Below are positions 1-7,098 of a DNA stretch of 64,000 nucleotides, in pieces. The position numbers and the translations under genes are program-made. The stretch spans positions 117,422-181,421 of the forward strand of contig CAKSDE010000005.1 in assembly GCA_934444735.1 (NCBI GenBank). The letters run 5' to 3'. The DNA comes from an uncultured Clostridia bacterium (GTDB lineage: Bacteria; Bacillota; Clostridia; UBA1381). Numbering within the stretch: the stretch's first letter is position 1; the number at the start of each line of letters is the position of its first letter. Below the pieces are notes generated by a model. The model saw only the letters and a list, made by a program, of their open reading frames with translations, did not search any database and was not told where the DNA came from.

Positions 1-200
1 TTTAATAATTCCACAAAAAATCCCCCTGAGCTAAAAAAGAAATACATTTCTATGATATTACATAATTCAATTTTTTTCAATGTTATTTTCCTTTTTTCGG
101 CATAAAACATAAAAAAATATTCAAAAAGCTTTCGCCCTTTCGGCATTTTGCCAAAGAGAAAACCGCGCCCGTTCATCGGCGCGGTTTTATAGCGGTGTTT
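1..200. other. Left-edge intergenic region with possible minus-strand promoter
   Basis: No complete gene is seen. On the minus strand a TTGAAA box and a TATCAT box lie about 17 bp apart near 50-85, followed by an AGGGGG stretch and a possible GTG start at 12-14 whose frame runs off the left edge. This would be the beginning of an unseen minus-strand gene. It is a weak call because only four codons are visible. Confidence 0.3.
158..189 (-). terminator. Hairpin terminator after the XRE array
   Basis: A 10-bp GC-rich stem (aaccgcgcc / ggcgcggtt) with a short loop is followed by a T-rich stretch on both strands. It lies 12 bp beyond the stop codon of the last XRE gene and probably ends that minus-strand operon. 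Confidence 0.6.
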
Positions 201-437
201 TTACTTTAACAGTTCATCATATGTTGTATCAAGAACCTCTTTTATTCCTCTTAGCTGGCTCGCATAAATATGCTGAATACCGCGCTCGATTTTCACTAAA
301 GCCTCGCGCGTCATATCCACCCCCAAAAGCTGTAATTTAATCACTATTTCCGTCTGTTTTATTTTCTTTTTTCTCCGTATCGTGCGAATATTCTTACCAA
401 TATAAATACTGTCCTGTTTTATCTTCTGTTCTTCCAT
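201..437 (-). CDS. Small XRE-like helix-turn-helix protein
   Basis: A 78-residue protein made almost wholly of one helix-turn-helix. The visible core is IGKNIRTIRRKKKIKQTE followed by a second helix around MTREALVKIERG, which resembles the Xre/Cro fold. The start is the ATG at 437, two bases after the stop of the upstream gene. An in-frame start further upstream would overlap that gene by more than 60 bp. It is the last of five tandem minus-strand regulators and is probably translationally coupled to its neighbour. The positively charged turn (RRKKKIKQ) and the lack of an acidic C-terminal tail set it apart from the other four. DNA target and partner are unknown. Confidence 0.7.
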   Translation of the reverse strand: MEEQKIKQDSIYIGKNIRTIRRKKKIKQTEIVIKLQLLGVDMTREALVKIERGIQHIYASQLRGIKEVLDTTYDELLK

Positions 438-439
438 AA

Positions 440-745
440 TTATTTTCTCATCACTCTCATTATTTGCAGCACCGCCTGTTTTTGTTCTTCCGATAAAAAT
501 TTCCATTCATCTGTAAGCTTTTGCAATTCGGGTGACAATTCAATAAGCTCATTTTCGGCAAAAAATTGTGAAAGAGTTATATTCATCGCATTACATATGA
601 TTTCTAAAGTTGCAATTGTCGGTGTGTTGCCTCTTCTGAATATATTGGTAATAGTAGATTCCGATAACCCGCATTCTTTTGAAAGTCTGTATCTTGTCCA
701 GCCTTTCTGCTTTAATATTTCCGTTAATCTCTCATGTATATTCAT
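440..745 (-). CDS. XRE-family transcriptional regulator
   Basis: A 101-residue single-domain regulator. Residues 3-60 form an HTH_3 fold: ERLTEILKQKGWTRYRLSKE, then the recognition segment around LSESTITNIFRRG, then helices around PTIATLEIICNAMN. The C-terminal part (ELSPELQKLTDEW onward) is a short helical tail seen in many Firmicutes Xre proteins. It is fourth in a run of five small regulators with very short gaps, so the array is likely one transcript. Its ligand and target genes cannot be told from sequence. Confidence 0.8.
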   Translation of the reverse strand: MNIHERLTEILKQKGWTRYRLSKECGLSESTITNIFRRGNTPTIATLEIICNAMNITLSQFFAENELIELSPELQKLTDEWKFLSEEQKQAVLQIMRVMRK

Positions 746-756
746 AGCTTAAATTC

Positions 757-1065
757 CTACTTCGTCATATTCTTAACAACCGCCAAAATACTTTCCAATG
801 AGCTTTTGTCCAGTTTTTTACATTCCTTTGCAATTTCACTTATAAGAATCGGATATTCATTTTCTTCATCAAAAAATTCTTTTGGGGTAATTTTAAAAAA
901 ATCGCAAATATATAAAAACATACTCATAGACGGCAGTGATTTGCCGTTTTCTATTGAGTTTATATATCCTGTCGATTGCCCCAAACTCAAGCTCAATTCG
1001 CGTGCCGAAATATTTTTGGCAGTTCGCAGTTTTGCGATTTTTTCTTTAATGTATTTTTCGTCCAT
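757..1065 (-). CDS. XRE-family transcriptional regulator
   Basis: A 102-residue HTH_3 protein. The start is the ATG at 1065, one base after the upstream stop. Key segments are ISARELSLSLGQSTGYINSI (the recognition helix) and LYICDFFKITPKEFFDEE. It is clearly paralogous to the gene at 1340-1654, sharing the SAREMSL/SARELSL, GYIN.IE.G and LYIC motifs and a lysine-rich C-terminal helix. The pair therefore arose by local duplication. The acidic/lysine-rich tail may be for dimerisation. Confidence 0.8.
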   Translation of the reverse strand: MDEKYIKEKIAKLRTAKNISARELSLSLGQSTGYINSIENGKSLPSMSMFLYICDFFKITPKEFFDEENEYPILISEIAKECKKLDKSSLESILAVVKNMTK

Positions 1066-1066
1066 T

Positions 1067-1306
1067 TTAATCTTCCTCAATATCTACCAATTTAAACATC
1101 GGGATATTTAAAACCTCCGCAATTATAAAAAGCGTTTTAATTGACGGGCAGAAAAAACTGTTCGGACCTTCAAGCTGCGAGATATATCCCGCCGACAATC
1201 CGCACCGTTCGGCAAGCTCCTCCTGTGTCATGCCGCAAAGCTTTCTGTAATATGCAATTTTCAATCCGATTTTTATTAAATTCATTTTATATTGGCTTTC
1301 CAGCAA
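1067..1306 (-). CDS. XRE-family transcriptional regulator, TTG start
   Basis: A 79-residue HTH_3 protein with the classic pattern MTQEELAERCGLSAGYISQLE. The TTG at 1306 is preceded by GGAAG at a 9-base spacing. A shorter alternative begins at the ATG at 1285, which removes seven residues before the domain. The stretch GPNSFFCPSIKTL in the loop after the recognition helix is common in Lachnospiraceae-type Xre proteins. It belongs to the five-gene regulator array. Confidence 0.78.
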   Translation of the reverse strand: MLESQYKMNLIKIGLKIAYYRKLCGMTQEELAERCGLSAGYISQLEGPNSFFCPSIKTLFIIAEVLNIPMFKLVDIEED

Positions 1307-1339
1307 AACACATCACTTCCTTTGCCGTTCTCAATCTTT

Positions 1340-1654
1340 TTACTTATTCTTAGCTAAATTTTTAACCAGATTTTCAACAATATCAAGTTGTTCATCATCT
1401 AGTTTTTTCAAACCTTCGGTTATATTATTTATTTTTTCGGGATTGGGTGAATCAAAATCAAAAAATTGGCTCGGTGTAATCCCGAGATATTCACAAATAT
1501 ATAATATTCCTGCCAATGACGGTGTTCCCTGACCTGTTTCTATATGATTTATATATCCTTGATTTTGACCTATCGCCAAGCTCATTTCCCGTGCGGATAC
1601 ATTTTTCTTTGTTCTCAGCATCGCAAGCCGCAATGCAAAATCTTTTTCTTCCAT
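1340..1654 (-). CDS. XRE-family transcriptional regulator, first gene of array
   Basis: A 104-residue HTH_3 protein. It starts at the ATG at 1654, which has AGGTGAT a few bases upstream; an upstream in-frame ATG would lack a ribosome site. It is a paralogue of the gene at 757-1065. It lies nearest to the divergent promoter region (1655-1796) that holds three AAAGCATA/TATGCTTT sequences, so it is the most likely autoregulator. The C-terminal 40 residues are a helical tail (LKKLDDEQLDIVENL). Confidence 0.8.
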   Translation of the reverse strand: MEEKDFALRLAMLRTKKNVSAREMSLAIGQNQGYINHIETGQGTPSLAGILYICEYLGITPSQFFDFDSPNPEKINNITEGLKKLDDEQLDIVENLVKNLAKNK

Positions 1655-1679
1655 TATTTCATCACCTATATTATATTTT

Positions 1680-1780
1680 AAAGCATACAAAACAAAATAT
1701 ATCTCTTATAATGGTTTGTTTTCGTTGAAATATGCTTTTATATGTGTTATAATTGCAATATCATTATTTTAAAAAGCATA
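1680..1780 (+). promoter_or_regulatory. Divergent control region with promoter and AAAGCATA sites
   Basis: For the plus-strand gene there is TTGAAA at 1725-1730, a 17-bp spacer and TATAAT at 1748-1753, with a TG one base before the -10. AAAGCATA occurs at 1680-1687 and 1773-1780, and its complement TATGCTTT lies at 1731-1738 between the -35 and -10. The last two form an inverted repeat bracketing the start of transcription. These look like operators, plausibly for a neighbouring XRE protein (inference). Confidence 0.65.
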
Positions 1781-1796
1781 TTTGGAGTTGTATAAG

Positions 1797-2285
1797 ATGT
1801 GTACTAAAAATTTACGTCAACATCGCTGCTGTTTTACGGGACACCGTCCGAATAAACTGCGCTGGAGCGAGCAGGAAATAAAGCCGCTTTTGGAAAAAGT
1901 AATCGACCGGGCGATTGATAACGGATTTGTAACCTTTATAAGCGGCATGGCGGAGGGTGTGGATATATGGGCAGCGGAGATTATTCTGGATAAACGAAAG
2001 AGCAACGCCGATCTGCACTTAATATGCGCCCTGCCGCATCCCGGCTTTGAAAATCGGCGGGGCGTAAGCGAAAAAGCACGATTTCAAAAAATCATTGCAG
2101 CCGCCGACTTCGTAAAGCTTGTAAGCGGCCGTTATTTTACCGGCTGCTATCAGGTGCGAAACGAATTTATGGTGGATCATTCAAGCCTTGTTATAGCCGC
2201 CTTTAACGGAAGTGCGTCGGGTACGAAAAATACGGTCGATTATGCAAAACGCAAGGGCGTGCGCGTTATAAACATTTTAAAATAA
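1797..2285 (+). CDS. SLOG-family DUF1273/YpsA-like protein
   Basis: A 162-residue Rossmann-like protein of the DUF1273/YpsA group in the SLOG superfamily. Visible hallmarks are CCFTGHRPNKL near the N-terminus, FISGMAEGVDIWAAE (the nucleotide-loop glycine motif) and VRNEFMVDHSSLVIA towards the end. SLOG proteins are thought to bind nucleotides or nucleotide-like signals; B. subtilis YpsA (GpsB-linked) has an unsettled role in division and stress. The start is the ATG at 1797, with GGAG 9 bases upstream. It is transcribed divergently from the XRE array, so shared regulation is likely. Its function is not known. Confidence 0.8.
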   Translation: MCTKNLRQHRCCFTGHRPNKLRWSEQEIKPLLEKVIDRAIDNGFVTFISGMAEGVDIWAAEIILDKRKSNADLHLICALPHPGFENRRGVSEKARFQKIIAAADFVKLVSGRYFTGCYQVRNEFMVDHSSLVIAAFNGSASGTKNTVDYAKRKGVRVINILK

Positions 2286-2358
2286 TGGCATTTACTACAA
2301 TATCGCACCGCAAGAACGCGAAAAAAGGGAAATTCTGCCGAATTGGGCGCCGTTTCGG

Positions 2359-2388
2359 TTGACATTTCGTGCCAAATCATTGTATAAT
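2359..2388 (+). promoter_or_regulatory. Sigma-A promoter of the fusion gene
   Basis: TTGACA at 2359-2364, an 18-bp spacer and TATAAT at 2383-2388 match consensus exactly. The predicted transcript would have a leader of about 100 nt ending in AAGGAGG before the ATG at 2495. The leader contains TTTTACAATTACCT at about 2450-2463, a sequence that recurs in the argH leader (about 16,390). Confidence 0.8.
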
Positions 2389-2494
2389 GGATTCATTATC
2401 CCAATAATCGGGTTGGGATCAAATTTTATAGATAATTGCGAAATTTACATTTTACAATTACCTAATCAAATGTTTTTTAAGGAGGACGATAAAA

Positions 2495-5020
2495 ATGAAA
2501 ATTGCTTTTTCAACATTGGCATGCCCGGACTTTTCATGGACCGATATTTATTCCATGGCAAAGGACTTGGGATTTAACGGAATTGAGATAAGAGGATTGG
2601 GAAATGATATTTTCTCTGTAAAGGCTCGCCCTTTCACCGAAAAAGAACTACCCAAGACTATAGAAAAGCTAAACAAGCTCGGCTTGGAAATTCCGTGTTT
2701 CTCATCGGGTGCCTGTTTGAAGTTCAAGTATCAAGAGGCAGAAACAATCGAAGAGATTACAGAATATGCGAAGCTTGCCTCAAAGCTAAACACTCCTTAC
2801 ATAAGAATTTTGGCAGACCTCGAGCCCGGTCCCGAGGGTGAGGTTGACGATAACTATATTATTGAAGTTTTAAAAAAGCTTATCCCGATTGCGGAGGAAT
2901 ACAGAGTTACACTTTTGGTTGAAACAAACGGCGTATATTCCGACACAAAGCGTCTTTGCAAGGTGCTTGACGCAGTAGGCAGCGACAGAATCGCAGCGCT
3001 TTGGGATATGCACCACCCATACAGATATATGCATGAATCACCTGCCGAAACGGTTAAAAATCTCGGCTCGTATATCCGCTATGTACATACCAAAGACAGC
3101 GTTATGACAGAATCGGGCGCAGTTTCTTATAAGATGATGGGCGAAGGCGATATTCCTGTTTATGAAATGCTCGAAGAGCTCAAAAAAAGCGGCTATTGCG
3201 GATATGTTTCGCTCGAATGGGTAAAAAGATGGGCGAGTCACTTGAGCGACGCAGGTATCGTGTTCCCGAAATTTGCAGACTTCATGCACGATTATTTGAA
3301 AACAACCCGTGCACCTTTGCAGGATAACATGAGAAAGACAGGTCATTATCCCTGGCAGAAAGAAACCCTTATAGATGAAACCTTCCCCGATGTTTTAGAC
3401 AGAATCTGCGAGGAGTTCCCCGACCAGTACGCATTCAGATACACCGAACTGGACTATACAAGAACATACCCCGAATTCAGAAACGATGTCGATAACTTCG
3501 CAAGAGCGCTTTTGGCTATGGGAGTAAAAAAAGGCGATCACGTTGCAATCTGGGCAACCAATGTTCCGCAGTGGTTTATAACCTTCTGGGCAACAACAAA
3601 GATCGGCGCGGTTTTGGTATCGGTAAACACCGCATACAAGGTGCATGAGGCAGAATATCTCTTAAAACAGTCGGATACACACACGCTCGTTATGGTAGAC
3701 GGCTGGAAGGATTCGGACTATCTCGGAATAATCAAAGAGCTTTGCCCCGAACTTGAAACATCAAAACCGGGCGAGCTGGAAAGCAAAAAATTCCCGCATC
3801 TGAAAAACATCATCACAATTCAAAGCAAGCAAAACGGCTGTTACTCATGGGACGAGGCTATGGCTCTTGCCGAGAGTGTTCCCTATTCGGAAGTGGACAA
3901 AATAAGAAAAACCTTAAAGAAGGACGATGTCTGCAATATGCAGTATACATCGGGTACAACAGGTTTCCCGAAAGGTGTAATGCTTACGCACTATAACGTT
4001 GTAAATAACGGTAAAGCAATCGGTGACTGCATGGATTTATCGACCGCCGACCGCATGATGATTCAGGTGCCGATGTTCCACTGCTTCGGCATGGTGCTTG
4101 CGATGACTGCGTCTGTCACGCACGGCGTTACGATGTCACCGATAACAGCATTCTCACCGAGAAAAGGACTCGACTGCATAAACAGAGAAAAAATAACCTG
4201 TTTCCATGGCGTTCCGACAATGTTTATCGCAATGCTCGGTCACGAAAACTTTGAAAAGACAGATTTTTCATATATGAGAACCGGGATCATGGCAGGCTCA
4301 CCCTGTCCGATAAAAACAATGCAAGAGGTTATCGAAAAGATGCATATGTCTGAAATATGCATAACCTACGGTCAGACCGAGGCGTCTCCGGCAACAACAA
4401 TGAGCAAGACGACCGACTCTATAGAAACGCGTGTAAATACCGTCGGCGGCCCGATATTTGCGGTTGAATGTAAGATTGTCGATCCCGAAACGAATGAAGA
4501 TTTACCTGATAATGTTGACGGTGAATTTGTCGCAAGAGGATATAATATAATGAAAGGATATTATAAAATGCCCGAGGCGACGGCGGCGGCAATAGACGAA
4601 AACGGCTGGCTGCATACCGGCGATTTGGCGAGACGTCTTCCCGACGGCAACTACAAGATTACCGGGCGTATCAAGGATATGATAATCCGCGGCGGCGAGA
4701 ATATATACCCTAAAGAAATCGAGGATTTCATTTACACTCACCCGAAGGTAAAAGATGTTCAGGTAATCGGTGTGCCGGATAAGGCATATGGCGAGGAGAT
4801 TATGGCGTGCGTTATATTAAAGGACGGCGAAACCTCATCTGAGGAGGAAATAAAGCAATTTGTGCGTGATCACATGGCAAAGCATAAAGTGCCGAGATAT
4901 GTTGATTTCGTAGAGGAATTTCCGATGAACGCGGCAGGAAAGATTTTAAAATACAAGATGCGTGAAGATGCTGTTGAAAAGCTCAGACTGCAAAAGGCAA
5001 ATGATATAGTAACGGCATAA
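2495..5020 (+). CDS. TIM-barrel isomerase/epimerase fused to acyl-CoA synthetase
   Basis: An 841-residue two-domain protein. Residues 1-270 are a xylose-isomerase-like (AP_endonuc_2) TIM barrel, with likely metal ligands E143 (LVETNG), D171 (LWDMHH), H198 (YVHTKD) and E241 (SLEW). Residues 285-841 are a complete AMP-binding ligase: YTSGTTGFPKG at 484-494, YGQTEA at 625-630, TGD at 708-710, and K816 in AAGKILK as the adenylation lysine. The ligase half resembles medium-chain fatty acyl-CoA synthetases. There is a good AAGGAGG site before the ATG and no stop or frame change between the halves, so this is a true fusion. The gene is monocistronic, between a consensus promoter and a terminator. 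Known of the families: the barrel acts on sugars or polyols and the ligase on carboxylic acids via an acyl-AMP. A joint pathway, perhaps isomerising then CoA-activating a sugar-derived or plant-derived acid, is inference. Confidence 0.85.
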   Translation: MKIAFSTLACPDFSWTDIYSMAKDLGFNGIEIRGLGNDIFSVKARPFTEKELPKTIEKLNKLGLEIPCFSSGACLKFKYQEAETIEEITEYAKLASKLNTPYIRILADLEPGPEGEVDDNYIIEVLKKLIPIAEEYRVTLLVETNGVYSDTKRLCKVLDAVGSDRIAALWDMHHPYRYMHESPAETVKNLGSYIRYVHTKDSVMTESGAVSYKMMGEGDIPVYEMLEELKKSGYCGYVSLEWVKRWASHLSDAGIVFPKFADFMHDYLKTTRAPLQDNMRKTGHYPWQKETLIDETFPDVLDRICEEFPDQYAFRYTELDYTRTYPEFRNDVDNFARALLAMGVKKGDHVAIWATNVPQWFITFWATTKIGAVLVSVNTAYKVHEAEYLLKQSDTHTLVMVDGWKDSDYLGIIKELCPELETSKPGELESKKFPHLKNIITIQSKQNGCYSWDEAMALAESVPYSEVDKIRKTLKKDDVCNMQYTSGTTGFPKGVMLTHYNVVNNGKAIGDCMDLSTADRMMIQVPMFHCFGMVLAMTASVTHGVTMSPITAFSPRKGLDCINREKITCFHGVPTMFIAMLGHENFEKTDFSYMRTGIMAGSPCPIKTMQEVIEKMHMSEICITYGQTEASPATTMSKTTDSIETRVNTVGGPIFAVECKIVDPETNEDLPDNVDGEFVARGYNIMKGYYKMPEATAAAIDENGWLHTGDLARRLPDGNYKITGRIKDMIIRGGENIYPKEIEDFIYTHPKVKDVQVIGVPDKAYGEEIMACVILKDGETSSEEEIKQFVRDHMAKHKVPRYVDFVEEFPMNAAGKILKYKMREDAVEKLRLQKANDIVTA

Positions 5021-5069
5021 ATTTATAAAACCGAGCAAAAACCGTTGTACGGAAAAGATAATTTATATA

Positions 5070-5110
5070 CCGAGTGCAAAATAAAATCATTTTGCACTCG
5101 GCTTTTTTTG
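5070..5110 (+). terminator. Rho-independent terminator
   Basis: A stem of about 13 bp (ccgagtgcaaaat paired with its complement) with a short loop, followed by seven T residues at 5103-5109. It lies 50 bp after the fusion gene and ends its transcript. Confidence 0.9.
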
Positions 5111-5147
5111 TAATCTGCTGCTTACATATAAAGCCACCCTCCGTTGC

Positions 5148-5175
5148 TTGAAATTGTGCGCCGTTGTGGTATAAT
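5148..5175 (+). promoter_or_regulatory. Sigma-A promoter of the XRE-ADP-ribosylglycohydrolase gene
   Basis: TTGAAA at 5148-5153, a 16-bp spacer and TATAAT at 5170-5175 preceded by TGG (extended -10). The ATG is 35 bp further on, with AAAGGA 9 bases before it. Confidence 0.75.
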
Positions 5176-5209
5176 ATTTACAGAACATATCAAGAAAGGA
5201 ATGGTTAAA

Positions 5210-6790
5210 ATGAACATAGGAAATAACATTTATCGTCTGAGAACATTTTATAAGCTTACACAGGAACAGTTCGCCGAGTCTTTGAACATATCAAGACAGG
5301 CGGTGCAAAAATGGGAATCGGGCGCGTCAACCCCCGATATTGCAAATCTCCTTGCAATATCTTCAAAGTTCTGCATATCTTTGGATATGCTTATAAAAAA
5401 CACCGACAAACGCTTTATTGAGGAAATCAAAGGCGGCGCAAACATCAAAATTTCGCATGATACCCATCCGATATGGATGTATACATACGAAACCATGATC
5501 CAGCATGAATATGCGCAGTCAATCGAGGAAGGCTTGGACGTAGAAAAATATGAGGGACTTTTTAGGGAAGCCTCAAAGCTTGAGTCGGGCGAAATAAAGG
5601 ATAAATTATGCAATCTCTTATTTGAAATTGTGTCCAACGCACATATAAAAGACGACTATAAATATGCCGAGCCTTCAACACTCGATGAAATAAAGCTGCT
5701 GCGTGACACTGCACTATGCGTTTCGGGCAAAACCCCCGACAATATCCGCGACAAAATCAAAGGCGCATTTGCCGGAAGAGTCTGCGGATGTGCTCTCGGC
5801 AAACCCGTAGAGGGCAGAAAGAGCGAGGAGCTGACAGCGCTTTTAAAATCCTCGGGAAATTATCCCATGCACCGCTATATTGAATCCGCCGACATTACCG
5901 ATGAGCTTGTGGAAAAGTATGCGTTTAAAAAGGACTGGTATTGCCTGATTGATATGCTACCCGAAAAGGCATGGAAAGATGATGATACCAACTACACGAT
6001 TTTCGCAAGTTTCCTGATAGATGAGTGCGGACGCGATTTCACACCGTACGATGTTATAAATCAATGGGCGGCTTTGCAGTCATGCGATCAATACTGTACC
6101 GCGGAATTTTTAGCTTACCGCAATTTCTTAAACGGATTTGTGCCGCCCAATACGGCAATTTATAAAAATCCTGCAAGAGAATGGATCGGTGCGCAGATAC
6201 GCGGCGATTACTACGGCTACATAAACCCGGGAGATCCCGAAACTGCGGCAGATATGGCATGGCGCGATGCGTCGATATCGCACATAAAGAACGGAATATA
6301 CGGGGAAATGTTCGTTTCGGCAATGCTTGCCGCAGCGGCAGTTACCGACAATATTGAAGAAATCATCCTCTCCGGGCTTTCGCAGATACCGAACACATCA
6401 AGACTCTATGAGGATATAATGCATATCATCGACAATTATAAAAATAAGGTATCGGCAGAACAGTGTTTCAAGGAGATTCACAAAAAATATGACGAATACA
6501 ATTCACATGATTGGTGCCACACCGTTTCAAACGCAAGCATTGTTGCTGCAAGCCTGCTCTACGGCGGCGGTGATCTCGGGAAATCCATATGCATGGCAGT
6601 CCAGACAGGCTTTGATACAGACTGCAACGGTGCAACGGTCGGCTCAATTATCGGTATGATAACCGGATTTGAAAAGATTGACAAAAAGTGGTATGAGCCG
6701 TTTAATGAAACGGTTATGACAACCGTTTCGCATATAGGCGAAATCACTTTTGATGAATTTGCCGACAGGGCAATGAAACATCTGAAATAA
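5210..6790 (+). CDS. XRE helix-turn-helix fused to ADP-ribosylglycohydrolase
   Basis: A 526-residue protein. Residues 1-62 are an Xre-type HTH (LTQEQFAESLNISRQAVQKW, then a SLDML-type end of the domain). A helical linker of about 110 residues follows. Residues 183-526 are an ADP-ribosylglycohydrolase (DraG/ARH) domain: KGAFAGRVCGCALGKPVEG at 184-202, DDDTNYT at 257-263 and DTDCNGATVG at 469-478. Those acidic clusters are the usual dinuclear Mg2+ sites. DraG-type enzymes remove ADP-ribose from proteins or nucleic acids. Fusion to a DNA-binding domain suggests a regulator that senses or edits ADP-ribosylation, or an NAD-related ligand (inference). The start at 5210 has AAAGGA at the right spacing; an ATG nine bases upstream abuts the same site. 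A 243-bp inverted-repeat element begins 6 bp after the stop. Confidence 0.82.
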   Translation: MNIGNNIYRLRTFYKLTQEQFAESLNISRQAVQKWESGASTPDIANLLAISSKFCISLDMLIKNTDKRFIEEIKGGANIKISHDTHPIWMYTYETMIQHEYAQSIEEGLDVEKYEGLFREASKLESGEIKDKLCNLLFEIVSNAHIKDDYKYAEPSTLDEIKLLRDTALCVSGKTPDNIRDKIKGAFAGRVCGCALGKPVEGRKSEELTALLKSSGNYPMHRYIESADITDELVEKYAFKKDWYCLIDMLPEKAWKDDDTNYTIFASFLIDECGRDFTPYDVINQWAALQSCDQYCTAEFLAYRNFLNGFVPPNTAIYKNPAREWIGAQIRGDYYGYINPGDPETAADMAWRDASISHIKNGIYGEMFVSAMLAAAAVTDNIEEIILSGLSQIPNTSRLYEDIMHIIDNYKNKVSAEQCFKEIHKKYDEYNSHDWCHTVSNASIVAASLLYGGGDLGKSICMAVQTGFDTDCNGATVGSIIGMITGFEKIDKKWYEPFNETVMTTVSHIGEITFDEFADRAMKHLK

Positions 6791-6796
6791 TCAAAA

Positions 6797-7039
6797 GGGG
6801 ATGTAAAAAAACTCCGGAACGCAAGAGAAAAGAAGTAAATCACACATATTGTGGGAAATATGACTGTTTTGATGGGGTTCTGTTAAGGTAGAAAAATCAA
6901 GAAAAGATTTTTCTTAGAATTATTCATTTTCTTGCTATCAACAAACTTCGCCCTCGGCGTACCCATGTACGCCGTCGGGTATCCCAAAGCTAAAGCTTTG
7001 GCTCAGTTTGTTAATTCCAAAGCTTTTTTCCTATCCCCT
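6797..7039 (-). mobile_element. 243-bp MITE-like inverted-repeat element, copy A (full length)
   Basis: Begins GGGGATGTAAAAAAACTCCGG and ends with a related inverted sequence (CCAAAGCTTTTTTCCTATCCCC in two parts), so both termini read GGGGAT outward. The sequence TCAAAA flanks it on both sides (6791-6796 and 7040-7045), as a 6-bp target duplication would. The interior carries AAACTGAGCCAAAGCTTTAG and TACCCGACGGCGTAC on the minus strand, shared with the copies at 24,445 and 55,564. No reading frame of note lies inside. It is inverted relative to the other copies. Confidence 0.75.
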
Positions 7040-7048
7040 CAAAAAAGC

Positions 7049-7095
7049 AAAGGCTTTAAAAAAATCAATTGATTTTTTTTAAAGCCCCTTTTTTA
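7049..7095. terminator. Bidirectional terminator
   Basis: A long AT-rich stem (ggctttaaaaaaatcaa / complementary arm, 7053-7085) followed by T-runs on either strand. It separates convergent genes. The core aaaatcaattgatttt recurs in the hairpins at about 22,075 and 47,770. Confidence 0.7.
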
Positions 7096-7098
7096 TCT

